NCBI RefSeq assembly: GCF_021729145.1 | Contig: NZ_JAJSLW010000022.1 | Span: 20,659 to 84,658, forward strand | From: Membranihabitans maritimus | GTDB taxonomy: Bacteria; Bacteroidota; Bacteroidia; Chitinophagales; Saprospiraceae | Direction: 5' to 3' | DNA length: 64,000 nucleotides | Shown here: piece after piece, positions 10,359 to 18,652 of the stretch | Numbering within the stretch: position 1 is the stretch's first letter | Layout of the letters: each line of letters begins with the position of its first letter | The notes under the pieces: generated by a model | What the model was told of the DNA's origin: nothing | Seen by the model: only the letters and a program-made list of their open reading frames with translations | Databases searched by the model: none | Made by a program: the position numbers and the translations under genes

Positions 10359-10572
10359 CCTTGCTGTACTGGAAAATCAATTCGCCAATGGACAAAGAAA
10401 CGAATCGATTTCTCCGGTTTGGAGACAAAAAATTAACCAAAAACTATGCATGCAATGGAAACAAAGACGAACTTAATAATAGAAATTGGAAATTGTCGGT
10501 ATTTTACAAATTAGAAAATTCCTAAAAAACTAAATTCTAATCCCAGCAGGTATTTTGTCATTGGCAACACGT

Positions 10573-11805
10573 TTAAAAATAAGAAGAAAGTGCTAATTGA
10601 ATCCCTGCGGTAGTGACAGGGGGATTACCCAAAATATCGGTTTGTTGCATAAATCTATAGTTCAATCGCAGAACGGTTTGGGGCGATGGCCTCAAACTTA
10701 CCGCGGGTACGATTGCCCAAAGGTGCTCTCCCATGTTATCATCCGTTTCCCGAAACCTTCCCACATTCCAATCAACATACTCTAACCTGCACGCGATATT
10801 GACTGTGACATTTTCAAACCCCAAAATCTCTCTTTTTAAAACGGGTTGGACAATATCCATAAAACCACCTCGCTGCCTATCTCCATATTGTTGGGTAAAT
10901 GTGAAAGGAATATCAAGGCTGATCCAGGCCCATTCACCAACGATATAAGTATTGAGCTTTGGAAGGGTCGTATTAAAATCGATGGTAAAAACATCCAGCC
11001 TTCTTTTCGTATCCAACATCAATCCGTCTTCCTGATGAGTGTTGTAGATACCCCCCATATAGGACAAACCTATTTCACCTATTTTATCGTTTTTAATGGC
11101 AATTTTTCCTGTCAATAGCGGCTCTCCATTGCTACTCTCTTCAAACCTTTCGGCATTGGTTTTGGAAGCGGGCAAGAAGGTTTTATTTTCATCATTGTTA
11201 ATAATAGAATTATCAAAGCCGTTGGTCAGATATACCTCGTAGCCAAATGCCCATTCATTTTTAAATTGTTTTCCATAAAGCCCAAAACCGACATTGCTCC
11301 AGGTGGCAGGTAGCATTTCGGTCATAGCCACCGGGCGATCGACAAACTCCCATTTTGGTCCGTCATGGTTTTGGTTAAACGCCCCACTCGTATTCATTAC
11401 CACTCCCCCCCTTAAATTCAATAACGGATGAATGTTTATGTCCAGGGCTGCAAATTCAATGGCAATTTCCTTACCTCCTTCTTCCAGTTCAATTTCAGAA
11501 AGGAATTTAATCTTGCGATGTATGGATGAAGCCACAAACAGGGTCATCCGGGGTATGCGAAAGCTATGCCCCTCAGTGATCCCATCTTCGCCTATATATT
11601 CATAATTGGCTTCTATATAACCGCCAAGGGAGACAGGTGATTTGCCAAGTTGAAGAAATGGACGATTATACACGGCATCCATGTTCATTGCTCTCTCTTT
11701 GACAGAATCAACCGGTGTTTGTTTTAATAGTGTACTGTCAACCTGCTGGGCAAAGGAATAATTGGATGATACCACTATTAATGCAAAAAGTATGTACTTC
11801 GTCAT
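10573..11805 (-). CDS. Porin-like outer membrane beta-barrel protein
   Basis: 410 aa with a signal peptide ending SNYSFAQ. The body alternates hydrophobic and polar residues, with segments such as GGYIEANYEYIGEDG, FRIPRMTLFVAS and IKFLSEIELEEGGKEI, and a C-terminus ending in LALSSYF, as expected for an outer membrane barrel of the phosphate-selective/OprP-like porin superfamily. Substrate is unknown. Its ATG overlaps the Rieske gene stop by 4 bp (ATGA), so it is the third gene of a cytochrome-Rieske-porin operon. Placement beside metal efflux genes suggests a role in metal or redox-linked transport, which is inference. Confidence 0.75.
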   Translation of the reverse strand: MTKYILFALIVVSSNYSFAQQVDSTLLKQTPVDSVKERAMNMDAVYNRPFLQLGKSPVSLGGYIEANYEYIGEDGITEGHSFRIPRMTLFVASSIHRKIKFLSEIELEEGGKEIAIEFAALDINIHPLLNLRGGVVMNTSGAFNQNHDGPKWEFVDRPVAMTEMLPATWSNVGFGLYGKQFKNEWAFGYEVYLTNGFDNSIINNDENKTFLPASKTNAERFEESSNGEPLLTGKIAIKNDKIGEIGLSYMGGIYNTHQEDGLMLDTKRRLDVFTIDFNTTLPKLNTYIVGEWAWISLDIPFTFTQQYGDRQRGGFMDIVQPVLKREILGFENVTVNIACRLEYVDWNVGRFRETDDNMGEHLWAIVPAVSLRPSPQTVLRLNYRFMQQTDILGNPPVTTAGIQLALSSYF

Positions 11806-12242
11806 GATAAATTCAGTTTTAAAATGTCCCCATTAATTTCTACCGGGAATGTCCTTAAATTATTATCGGCAGGGCCGTTTTGAACTTCACCCGTTTTGGT
11901 AAACTCACTGCCGTGGGCAGGGCATTGTAAGCGTTCACCAAACACTTGCAATTCCGTACCCTGGTGTGTGCACTGCATTAACAGGGCTACATAGTCAGTA
12001 CTTGAATTCCTATACACACATATAGGGTACTTTAAGTTGTTGTGCTGTACTATAATGTATTTCCGAAACCGTATTTCCTCATTTTCGATCATTTCAAAAG
12101 CACTTAAAGGAATTTCCAAAAATTCATTATTCAGTGTTCCTTCTATAAATTTTACTCCTACACAGCTTTCCAGTACCAAAGTCCCACACGTCAGTCCCAA
12201 ACAGTTGAGTCCGCAAATCTTTATAAACTTTTTTCTATTCAT
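11802..12242 (-). CDS. Rieske [2Fe-2S] protein
   Basis: 146 aa. The ligand motifs are C91-T-H93 (MQCTHQGTEL) and C107-P-A-H110 (LQCPAHGSEF), followed by the expected GEVQNGPADNNLRTFPVE loop. The N-terminus (RKKFIKICGLNCLGLTCGTLVLESC) is hydrophobic and Cys-rich, consistent with export as a membrane-anchored or lipid-modified protein. It is too short for a bc-complex Rieske subunit with its partners and no cytochrome b is nearby. It sits 9 bp after the di-heme cytochrome gene and overlaps the porin gene, so periplasmic electron transfer with the cytochrome is a reasonable inference. Confidence 0.9.
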   Translation of the reverse strand: MNRKKFIKICGLNCLGLTCGTLVLESCVGVKFIEGTLNNEFLEIPLSAFEMIENEEIRFRKYIIVQHNNLKYPICVYRNSSTDYVALLMQCTHQGTELQVFGERLQCPAHGSEFTKTGEVQNGPADNNLRTFPVEINGDILKLNLS

Positions 12243-12251
12243 ACCGTAGAA

Positions 12252-13451
12252 TCACAATGACTCTAAAAATTTTAAAATTGCTTCCTTTTCATATACATCC
12301 AGGTTTTGAAATGCTTCTCTGCTGTCCTGTGCTTCCCCACCATGTATCAATATTGCTTCTTCTATACTTCTGGCCCTTCCATCATGCATCAGGTAAAATT
12401 CTCCACCTTGTGCATCAGGTGATAATCCCAGGCCCCAAAGAGCCGGTGTTTTCCATTCATAGGTTTCTGCAGAACCTTCTGTTGCCCCATCATCTAATCC
12501 GGAGCCCATGTCATGCAACAGCAAATCAGTGTAAGGATAAAACGTTTTATTAGACAGTGCGGGAATATCAGAAAGTGGCGTCGTCCATTCGGGTCTATGA
12601 CACGACGAACAATTGATATCAGAAAATATTTGCTTTCCGGTCAATACCCGGGCATTATCAGTTGATCGTTGTATTCGAGCTTTTAATGTTCTAAGGTAAA
12701 AAATAACATCTCTTACAGTTTGGTCGGTCACCTCTGGGTCAATAGTTAGTCTGGAAGCCTGATCTACGGGTTCAAATGTTGTGGTAATTCCCATATCCTG
12801 ATTGTAGGCACCAACAGTTTGTTGGAGCAGATCAATAGTGGCAGCTTTTTTGCCAAAACGACCTATATATTTTCCATTGACACACTGATGATACCATCGG
12901 GGAATAAAATAGTCTGGCGGGGTAATGTAATTCGCGACCCCGGATATACCATCATCATTTATATCATTCGGATCCGCATTATCTAAAATTTGTCGATCCG
13001 TTAAAGCGGCTAAAAGTCCTAAACCCGTAACTGCCGGCGGGGTAAACTTCATGAAAGGAACTCCTTTCGGTATAGTCTCCGGAGTATACCCTGGAATAGC
13101 CCTGTTTTGCAATTGAGGTCCTCCTATTTCAAGATTTGGGGATACATTAGCCCGTGTCTGGCCGAATCTTGTTAAAGTAGTAAAGGGATGTCCTTTCCCA
13201 TCTCCTACATGGCAGCTGCCACAGGAATTAGCCACAAATAAGGGCCCCAACCCATTACCTGAAAAAAATATTTCTCCAAATGCTTCATCTCCGGAAAGGA
13301 ACCTGGCTTGTCCGGCAGTAGAAAGGCCTTCTATAGCACCGTCAAGCACATCTTCATCCGCAGGAGCTTCGGGAATAATATTTTCACAAGATATTGTGTT
13401 GACACCTAAAATGAATACAATAGCAAGACTGATTATTGGATTGATTTTCAT
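12252..13451 (-). CDS. Di-heme oxidoreductase (DHOR family) lipoprotein cytochrome
   Basis: 399 aa with a lipoprotein signal (TISC, Cys22). Two c-type heme motifs are visible: CGSCH at 77-81 and CSSCH at 281-285. The layout, including a GTISG-less N-terminal heme domain, the DINDDGISGVAN segment, the GRFGKKA motif and a C-terminal LMHDGRARSIEEAILIHGGEA, fits the COG3488/DHOR family (peroxidase-like 'thiol oxidoreductases'). Substrate is not known for most members; relatives often sit with imelysin or metal-uptake genes, which are absent here. First gene of an operon with the Rieske protein and porin. Confidence 0.88.
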   Translation of the reverse strand: MKINPIISLAIVFILGVNTISCENIIPEAPADEDVLDGAIEGLSTAGQARFLSGDEAFGEIFFSGNGLGPLFVANSCGSCHVGDGKGHPFTTLTRFGQTRANVSPNLEIGGPQLQNRAIPGYTPETIPKGVPFMKFTPPAVTGLGLLAALTDRQILDNADPNDINDDGISGVANYITPPDYFIPRWYHQCVNGKYIGRFGKKAATIDLLQQTVGAYNQDMGITTTFEPVDQASRLTIDPEVTDQTVRDVIFYLRTLKARIQRSTDNARVLTGKQIFSDINCSSCHRPEWTTPLSDIPALSNKTFYPYTDLLLHDMGSGLDDGATEGSAETYEWKTPALWGLGLSPDAQGGEFYLMHDGRARSIEEAILIHGGEAQDSREAFQNLDVYEKEAILKFLESL

Positions 13452-13489
13452 ATTTAAAATAATTGTTTAGATCTATAAAATCTATAAAC

Positions 13490-13501
13490 TAGATCGATCT
13501 A
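13490..13501. promoter_or_regulatory. 12-bp palindrome upstream of the DHOR operon
   Basis: TAGATCGATCTA is a perfect palindrome 38 bp before the DHOR start codon, with a further TAGATC half at 13468-13473. The position between start codon and likely promoter fits an operator for a dimeric regulator. No regulator gene is adjacent, so this is only a candidate. Confidence 0.3.
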
Positions 13502-13662
13502 ACAAATTAATAATTAAAATCAATTTTGTCCCACGAAAAGGAAACGATAGCACTTCGTATTACGATTCAGGAATGACCACCTTACAGAATATTAAGCGAA
13601 ATCTAATCGGAATATAAAACGACAATTAATTTAAGATTGGCATCATATTCTACTTTAGTTCA

Positions 13663-14463
13663 TTATATTGCCAATTTCAATATCCTGATTGCTCCCCGCA
13701 TCACAAATGCAAATACAATCCCACCTACTATCAAATCAGGCCATTTACTTTCAATCAGGTAGACCAATACCCCGGCCAGGATCACTCCGCCATTCACGAT
13801 AATGTCATTTGAAGTGAATATGGCACTGGCCTGCATATGAGCTTCATCGCTTTTCGCTTCATTGATCAGCCAGAGTGAAACAAGGTTGCCCATAAGGGCC
13901 AGTACAGATATAACTATCATCCATTGAAAAAGGGGCGTTTTGCTTGCAATAAAAAACCTTCGCAACACCTCTGAAAACCCCAGTAAAGCCAATCCCATTT
14001 GAAAATACCCACTGATTTTGGCCACTTTCCTCTTGCGAGACATAGCGGAACCTACAGCAAATAGGCTCAAGCCGTAGACGATGGAATCCGCCAACATATC
14101 CAGTGAGTCTGCCACTAAGCCCATAGATCGGGATATCCACCCCGTCGTCATCTCTACTACAAAGAAGCCAAAATTGATACCCAGCACCCACCAAAGAATT
14201 TTTCGTTGTTGAGAATCATCACCAGGTACGGGCATCTCCGTTTCCTGGATGTTTTCCAGTCTTTCATTGAGTTTTAGTTCACTGATAGCCTGATGAATCT
14301 TTCCCACTTCTTCTGTGTGATAAACTTCTAATTTGCGGTTGGAGGTATCAAAGGAAAGCTTCTTTATCTCACTAAAAGGTTCCAACTTCATTCGTATTAA
14401 ATGAACCTCTGAGGGGCAATCCATTTTTTTTATTATGAATGTACTTTTTTTCAAATTTATCAC
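13663..14463 (-). CDS. CDF-like cation transporter with degenerate HMA-type N-domain
   Basis: 266 aa inner membrane protein. Residues 5-75 look like a ferredoxin-like heavy-metal-associated fold in which the usual CxxC is replaced by MDCPSEV (single Cys16). Residues about 88-266 hold six hydrophobic segments of the cation diffusion facilitator type, with acidic residues ADSLDMLADS (D119, D122, D126) and HMQASAIFTSND in the places where CDF proteins bind metal. No C-terminal cytoplasmic CDF domain is present. Start is a GTG at 14463 that overlaps the P-type ATPase stop as GTGA, implying coupled translation; the next ATG would remove the first beta strand. Confidence 0.8.
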   Translation of the reverse strand: MINLKKSTFIIKKMDCPSEVHLIRMKLEPFSEIKKLSFDTSNRKLEVYHTEEVGKIHQAISELKLNERLENIQETEMPVPGDDSQQRKILWWVLGINFGFFVVEMTTGWISRSMGLVADSLDMLADSIVYGLSLFAVGSAMSRKRKVAKISGYFQMGLALLGFSEVLRRFFIASKTPLFQWMIVISVLALMGNLVSLWLINEAKSDEAHMQASAIFTSNDIIVNGGVILAGVLVYLIESKWPDLIVGGIVFAFVMRGAIRILKLAI

Positions 14464-16973
14464 TTTTTATAAGCCAATAATCTCAATGCATTAAACACCA
14501 CCACCAAGGTTGAACCTTCGTGAATCAATACAGCGAGACCGATATTGGCCCATCCTAAAATGGTAGAAGGAATCAGGATTACTACTATCCCCAAACTAAC
14601 CCACAGATTTTGCTTGATAATGCTTTTGGCCTTTCTGCTCAATCCGATAGCAAAGGGTAAGGTTTCCAACTTATCGGCCATCAGGGCAATGTCAGCCGTT
14701 TCAAGGGCTACGTCACTTCCCGCTGCACCCATGGCAATGCCTACCGTGCTGTTGGCCATAGCCGGAGCATCATTCACGCCATCACCCACCATAGCGACTT
14801 TGGATTCTTTTTCCTTTAGCTCTTTAATGGATTCTACTTTTTCTTCTGGAAGCAAGCTACCCCAGGCATCAGTAATACCAATCTCTCTGGCCACTTTATT
14901 TGCGACATTTTGGTTGTCTCCGGTAAGCATGATCATACGCTTGATGCCAATTTTTTTTAGCTTATCCAGAGTATTTTTGGCTTCTTTCCTGGGTGTGTCC
15001 ATCAGGGCAATGATGCCGATGTATTCATCATTTTGGCGGATTAACATGGTGGTATTACCATCGGATTCTAGTGATTTTATCTTTTCTTTTGTATCCTCTT
15101 CCGGCTTCTTCTCATCCAGGGATACAAACAATTCAAGATTACCGATGTATACTTTTTTATTGCCCAATGAGGCCTTGATCCCCTTGCCAAGCACCGCTTC
15201 CAGGTTTTTTGCATCAGGTACTTGTGCACCATTCAATCGTTCTTTTCCATCCCGCACCACCGCTTTTGCCAGAGGGTGGTCGCTTAGGTTTTCTACTGCT
15301 ACTGCTATTTTTAACAGTTCTTCTTCGCTTACATTACTCAAAGTAATTACTTGGGTGAGCTTGGGTTTACCCTCTGTTAGTGTTCCGGTTTTATCAAAAG
15401 CCAAAGCAGTCAGTACTCCCAAATCTTCCAACGGACGCCCCCCTTTGATAAGAACCCCGCTTTTGGCTGCTCTAGCTACTCCACTCAGTACGGCACTGGG
15501 AGTGGAAATAGCCAATGCGCAAGGGCTGGCGGCAACCAGTACGGCCATTGCCCTATAAAAACTTTCGCTAAACGTTTCATCGATAACCAGAAAAGTAAAA
15601 TTTAATAGCACTACCAAGGCCAATACTGACGGCACAAAATATTGTTCAAACTTATCGGTAAAGCGCTGCGTGGGTGATTTTTGGGTTTGCGCTTCGTTAA
15701 CCAGCTCGACCAGGCGTGAAAGCGTGGAATCTTTTGCTTCTTTAATTACTTTGATCTCTAGCGTATTGTTGCCGTTAATCGTCCCGGAAAACACACGGTT
15801 CTCATCTTTGACATCCTCTTCCTGCGACCAGTCTTTTGCAGGGTTTTCAATCGGCTCTTTATCTACCGACACACTTTCTCCTGTAATGGGTGCCTGGTTT
15901 ACACTACTTTCCCCATCAACCACTACACCATCTGCGGAAATTTTGCTATTTGGTCTTACTACAATGATGTCACCGATATTCAATTCCTCAATGTTAACTT
16001 CTTTTATTTTACCGTTTTTTTTGAGCAGGGCGGTTTTCGGGGCGAGATCAGCCAATGCAGCGATGGATTTACGGGCCTTGTTCATGGCGTAATGCTCCAG
16101 AGCATGGCCCATGCTAAAAAGGAAGAGCAGCAAGGCACCTTCCGCCCATTCACCTAAGATAGCTGCTCCAATGGCTGCAACCAGCATGAGGAAATCAATC
16201 TCAAAGCCTCCTTTTGCTACGGTTTGAATGGCCTCCTTAGCCGTAAAATAACCACCAAAGAAGCATGCCCCTACGTAAAGGGACAAACTAATCCAAGAGG
16301 AAACTGACTCAATGAAGGACAGGCCAAAACCAATTCCCAATAATACCCCACAAATAATAGAAAAGATCAACTCCGTATTTTTCCCGAAAATACCACCGTG
16401 GGAGTGATCGTGACTTTCCCCTTCCTCATGGTCATGTTCCTTTTTGTCCATGGTTGCATTTTCTTCAGCATCTTTAGTTCTTCCAGCTCGCTGTAAAAAG
16501 CGTTCAGCACTGACACGTGCGTCCAATATACCAAGGCCTTCTTTTCTAAGCACTTTTACAATGTCCGTTTCATCCACTTTGGTTTTTTCAAACTCCACCC
16601 GCACCATGCCGGATGCAGATACGGAGGCTTCCATAATTCCATCCATATCCCTAAGATCACGCTCAATATGGCGGGCATGGCGGGTATGCCGGATCCCATC
16701 CACTTCTACCAGTTTATGCCCAATTTTTTGGGTAATCTCAGCCCCGGTTTGCCCCGTCAGAGATTGAATGCGGTCAATAGAGATTATTTCAGGATCATAG
16801 TGAAAGCAAAGTTGAGGCACACTATTTTCCTTTTCTTCGACTATATGCACTTCTTCAATCCCTTCTTTGTACCGAAGAAATTCCATCAGCTTTTGCACGC
16901 ATTGATCCCTTTCGTCCGGTATTTCCGGTAGGAGAAGGGGTATTTTGATTTGCAGTTTCTTCATATTTATCAT
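14460..16973 (-). CDS. Heavy-metal P1B-type ATPase, P1B-4-like
   Basis: 837 aa. Contains the actuator motif TGES (364-367), transmembrane SPC (483-485, in AASPCALAIS), phosphorylation site D527-KTGT, the HP motif DHPLAKAV, hinge GDGVNDAP and a final-helix HEGST (H818). SPC with HEGxT marks subgroup P1B-4 (Co/Zn/Cd or Fe export) rather than the CPC copper type. The N-terminus has two ferredoxin-like regions (about 5-80 and 84-155) without CxxC, then a His-rich linker (177-193, HDH and HSH repeats) likely to bind metal. P1B-4 pumps usually lack such long N-domains. Overlaps the CDF gene, 30 bp after the PII-like gene. Confidence 0.93.
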   Translation of the reverse strand: MINMKKLQIKIPLLLPEIPDERDQCVQKLMEFLRYKEGIEEVHIVEEKENSVPQLCFHYDPEIISIDRIQSLTGQTGAEITQKIGHKLVEVDGIRHTRHARHIERDLRDMDGIMEASVSASGMVRVEFEKTKVDETDIVKVLRKEGLGILDARVSAERFLQRAGRTKDAEENATMDKKEHDHEEGESHDHSHGGIFGKNTELIFSIICGVLLGIGFGLSFIESVSSWISLSLYVGACFFGGYFTAKEAIQTVAKGGFEIDFLMLVAAIGAAILGEWAEGALLLFLFSMGHALEHYAMNKARKSIAALADLAPKTALLKKNGKIKEVNIEELNIGDIIVVRPNSKISADGVVVDGESSVNQAPITGESVSVDKEPIENPAKDWSQEEDVKDENRVFSGTINGNNTLEIKVIKEAKDSTLSRLVELVNEAQTQKSPTQRFTDKFEQYFVPSVLALVVLLNFTFLVIDETFSESFYRAMAVLVAASPCALAISTPSAVLSGVARAAKSGVLIKGGRPLEDLGVLTALAFDKTGTLTEGKPKLTQVITLSNVSEEELLKIAVAVENLSDHPLAKAVVRDGKERLNGAQVPDAKNLEAVLGKGIKASLGNKKVYIGNLELFVSLDEKKPEEDTKEKIKSLESDGNTTMLIRQNDEYIGIIALMDTPRKEAKNTLDKLKKIGIKRMIMLTGDNQNVANKVAREIGITDAWGSLLPEEKVESIKELKEKESKVAMVGDGVNDAPAMANSTVGIAMGAAGSDVALETADIALMADKLETLPFAIGLSRKAKSIIKQNLWVSLGIVVILIPSTILGWANIGLAVLIHEGSTLVVVFNALRLLAYKK

Positions 16974-17003
16974 TGACTGAGTAATTAAGAAATTACAGTT
17001 TAT

Positions 17004-17345
17004 TCACCACTTCCTACCCCTTTTGATGGACTTTCCGGTCTTGATCCGGAAGGCATCCTCTATTTCCGAAACGTAAATAATACCATCACCGGGTTCAGAT
17101 GTTTGCGCCTTACCGCAAATCAACTGCACCGCTTTATCCATTTCTTCATTCTGACATACCAATTCGAGTTTAACAACCGGGCTGTCCGTAAAATAAAAAT
17201 CTAATGAGGGTGAAGCATCTTTGTTCTTATGAGTTCCCGTACCTTCTCCTTTGGACAAGGTCACACTTTTAAACCCTACATCTCGCAAAGCCTCTACAAT
17301 TATTTGTACTTTTTTCGGTTTAATAAATGCTTTTATCTCTTTCAT
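17004..17345 (-). CDS. PII-like protein of the metal-efflux-associated group (PII-NG)
   Basis: 113 aa, PII fold: N-terminal MKEIKAFIKPKKVQIIVEALRD matches the family start; the B-loop region SEPGDGIIYVSEIEDAF and C-loop RIKTGK are recognisable. The T-loop is altered and has no Tyr at the uridylylation position, containing instead a Lys/His-bearing GTGTHKNKD segment. This combination and its place between an RND adaptor and a metal ATPase match the PII-NG group known to accompany heavy-metal efflux genes. It probably senses a nucleotide or metal and acts on the pump; the target is not known. It lies 36 bp after the adaptor gene. Confidence 0.82.
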   Translation of the reverse strand: MKEIKAFIKPKKVQIIVEALRDVGFKSVTLSKGEGTGTHKNKDASPSLDFYFTDSPVVKLELVCQNEEMDKAVQLICGKAQTSEPGDGIIYVSEIEDAFRIKTGKSIKRGRKW

Positions 17346-17381
17346 TTGGTTAATTTTTGGTTTTAATTTTTATTTAAAGTG

Positions 17382-18623
17382 TCAATGCTCATGTCCAGTT
17401 TCGCCCTTCTTCATCTCAGAAATCAGGTAGTAAGCGTTGTTCCAGGCCACCAAAGTCCCCTTTTTCAATGTTTCCAGCAATCTGATTTCCACCCACCCCA
17501 TGTAGGTATTACCCTTTCGTATTTCCACGGGCTTAAATTCCCATTCCATTTCGCCGTTTTCCTCATGTGATGATGCTGTAAAAATATATGAGGCTCCTCC
17601 TTCTTCGATAATGGCTTCTTCAGGTAAAGCCTTTACTTTAGTATTTTCTGTTTGAATTTCTCCATTTATATACATTCCCGGTATCAAAAAACCTTCTTTA
17701 TCTTTTATTTCCGCATGTACATGAACCGCCTTGGGATTTTGTTCAAATTGTTTACCCACCGAATAAATAGTAGCCTTTAGTCTTTTTCCCGGTGCGGATT
17801 CCACCGAAAAAAAGAGATCCTGTCCTTTTTTTACTTTGTGCACATCTTTTTCAAAAACCATTAAATCCGCATGGATATGATCTGTATTTACTATGCTAAA
17901 CATCTCAGTCTGCGGTTCTGTATATTGACCAACTTGAACTTTCACCTTTTCAATATATCCGTTAATAGGACTGATCACGGGAATAAATTGATAAATTTCC
18001 CCGTTTTTGATTTTGTCAACGTTTAGGTTTATTTGTTTTAATTGGGCTCCATAACCACTGACCTCGCCCTTTACCATATTGTATTCAGCGGTGGTTTCCT
18101 CATATATTTTACCCGAACCTACTTGTTCTTCATACAGCCTTTTTTGCCTCTTCAATTCTTTTTCCAGATACTGAAGTCGACTGGATGATTTTAAATATTC
18201 CGTCTGCATTTGTGTGAAATTCGGATGCGAAACATATGCCAAAACCTCTCCTTTAGAAACCTTATCACCTTCAATGACTTCGATATCAGTTACATTCGCA
18301 CCTAAGATGGCTGTCACCGTAGCTTCGTGCTGCGGAGGGACTTCCAATTGACCATTGGCAGATACCAGGCCTGAAAATACGCGATCAGGCAGCGTATCCA
18401 ATTTTATTCCGAGGCTGTTAAATTTTAATTCGGATAAATGTACTTCTCCCATACCGGATTCATTTCCATGATTACCTTCCTCGTTATCGTGGCCTGCATG
18501 TTCATCTTTTCCATGGTTTTCTCCCGCTTCATGGCGCGATTCTTCTGGCATAGTATCTGAACAGGCTAAAAATGCGGAAATAACTAAAAAAAGAGCAATT
18601 ATATTTATGATATTATTTTTCAT
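17382..18623 (-). CDS. RND efflux periplasmic adaptor, CusB/CzcB-like lipoprotein
   Basis: 413 aa. Lipoprotein signal ending FLACSD (Cys21), then a His/Glu-rich stretch (HGKDEHAGHDNEEGNHGNE) that likely binds metal. The rest shows the adaptor order: lipoyl half (VSKGEVLAYVSHPNF), a long helical hairpin, second lipoyl half (SPINGYIEKVKVQVGQYTEP), beta-barrel and a membrane-proximal end. It ends with GHEH. It connects the inner membrane pump to the TolC-like channel. ATG at 18623 is chosen; a TTG three codons upstream is in frame. Gap to the pump gene is 29 bp. Confidence 0.93.
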   Translation of the reverse strand: MKNNIINIIALFLVISAFLACSDTMPEESRHEAGENHGKDEHAGHDNEEGNHGNESGMGEVHLSELKFNSLGIKLDTLPDRVFSGLVSANGQLEVPPQHEATVTAILGANVTDIEVIEGDKVSKGEVLAYVSHPNFTQMQTEYLKSSSRLQYLEKELKRQKRLYEEQVGSGKIYEETTAEYNMVKGEVSGYGAQLKQINLNVDKIKNGEIYQFIPVISPINGYIEKVKVQVGQYTEPQTEMFSIVNTDHIHADLMVFEKDVHKVKKGQDLFFSVESAPGKRLKATIYSVGKQFEQNPKAVHVHAEIKDKEGFLIPGMYINGEIQTENTKVKALPEEAIIEEGGASYIFTASSHEENGEMEWEFKPVEIRKGNTYMGWVEIRLLETLKKGTLVAWNNAYYLISEMKKGETGHEH

Positions 18624-18652
18624 TACAATCAATTTTATTTTCTACGATTAAT

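Larger units (their letters stand above)
9804..10572. other. Intergenic region holding two gene relics
   Basis: The 769 bp between pgl and the porin gene has no intact gene. Two pseudogene tails sit at 9977-10123 and 10131-10358 (separate entries). I recognise nothing in 9804-9976 or 10359-10572. A short frame at 10456-10515 begins METKTNLIIEIGN and stops after 19 codons; it vaguely resembles the start of a sugar or pantothenate kinase but is too short to name. Confidence 0.6.

Noticed and set aside
10456..10515. Short frame resembling the start of a pantothenate or sugar kinase
   Set aside because: Only 19 codons, similarity too weak to support a relic.
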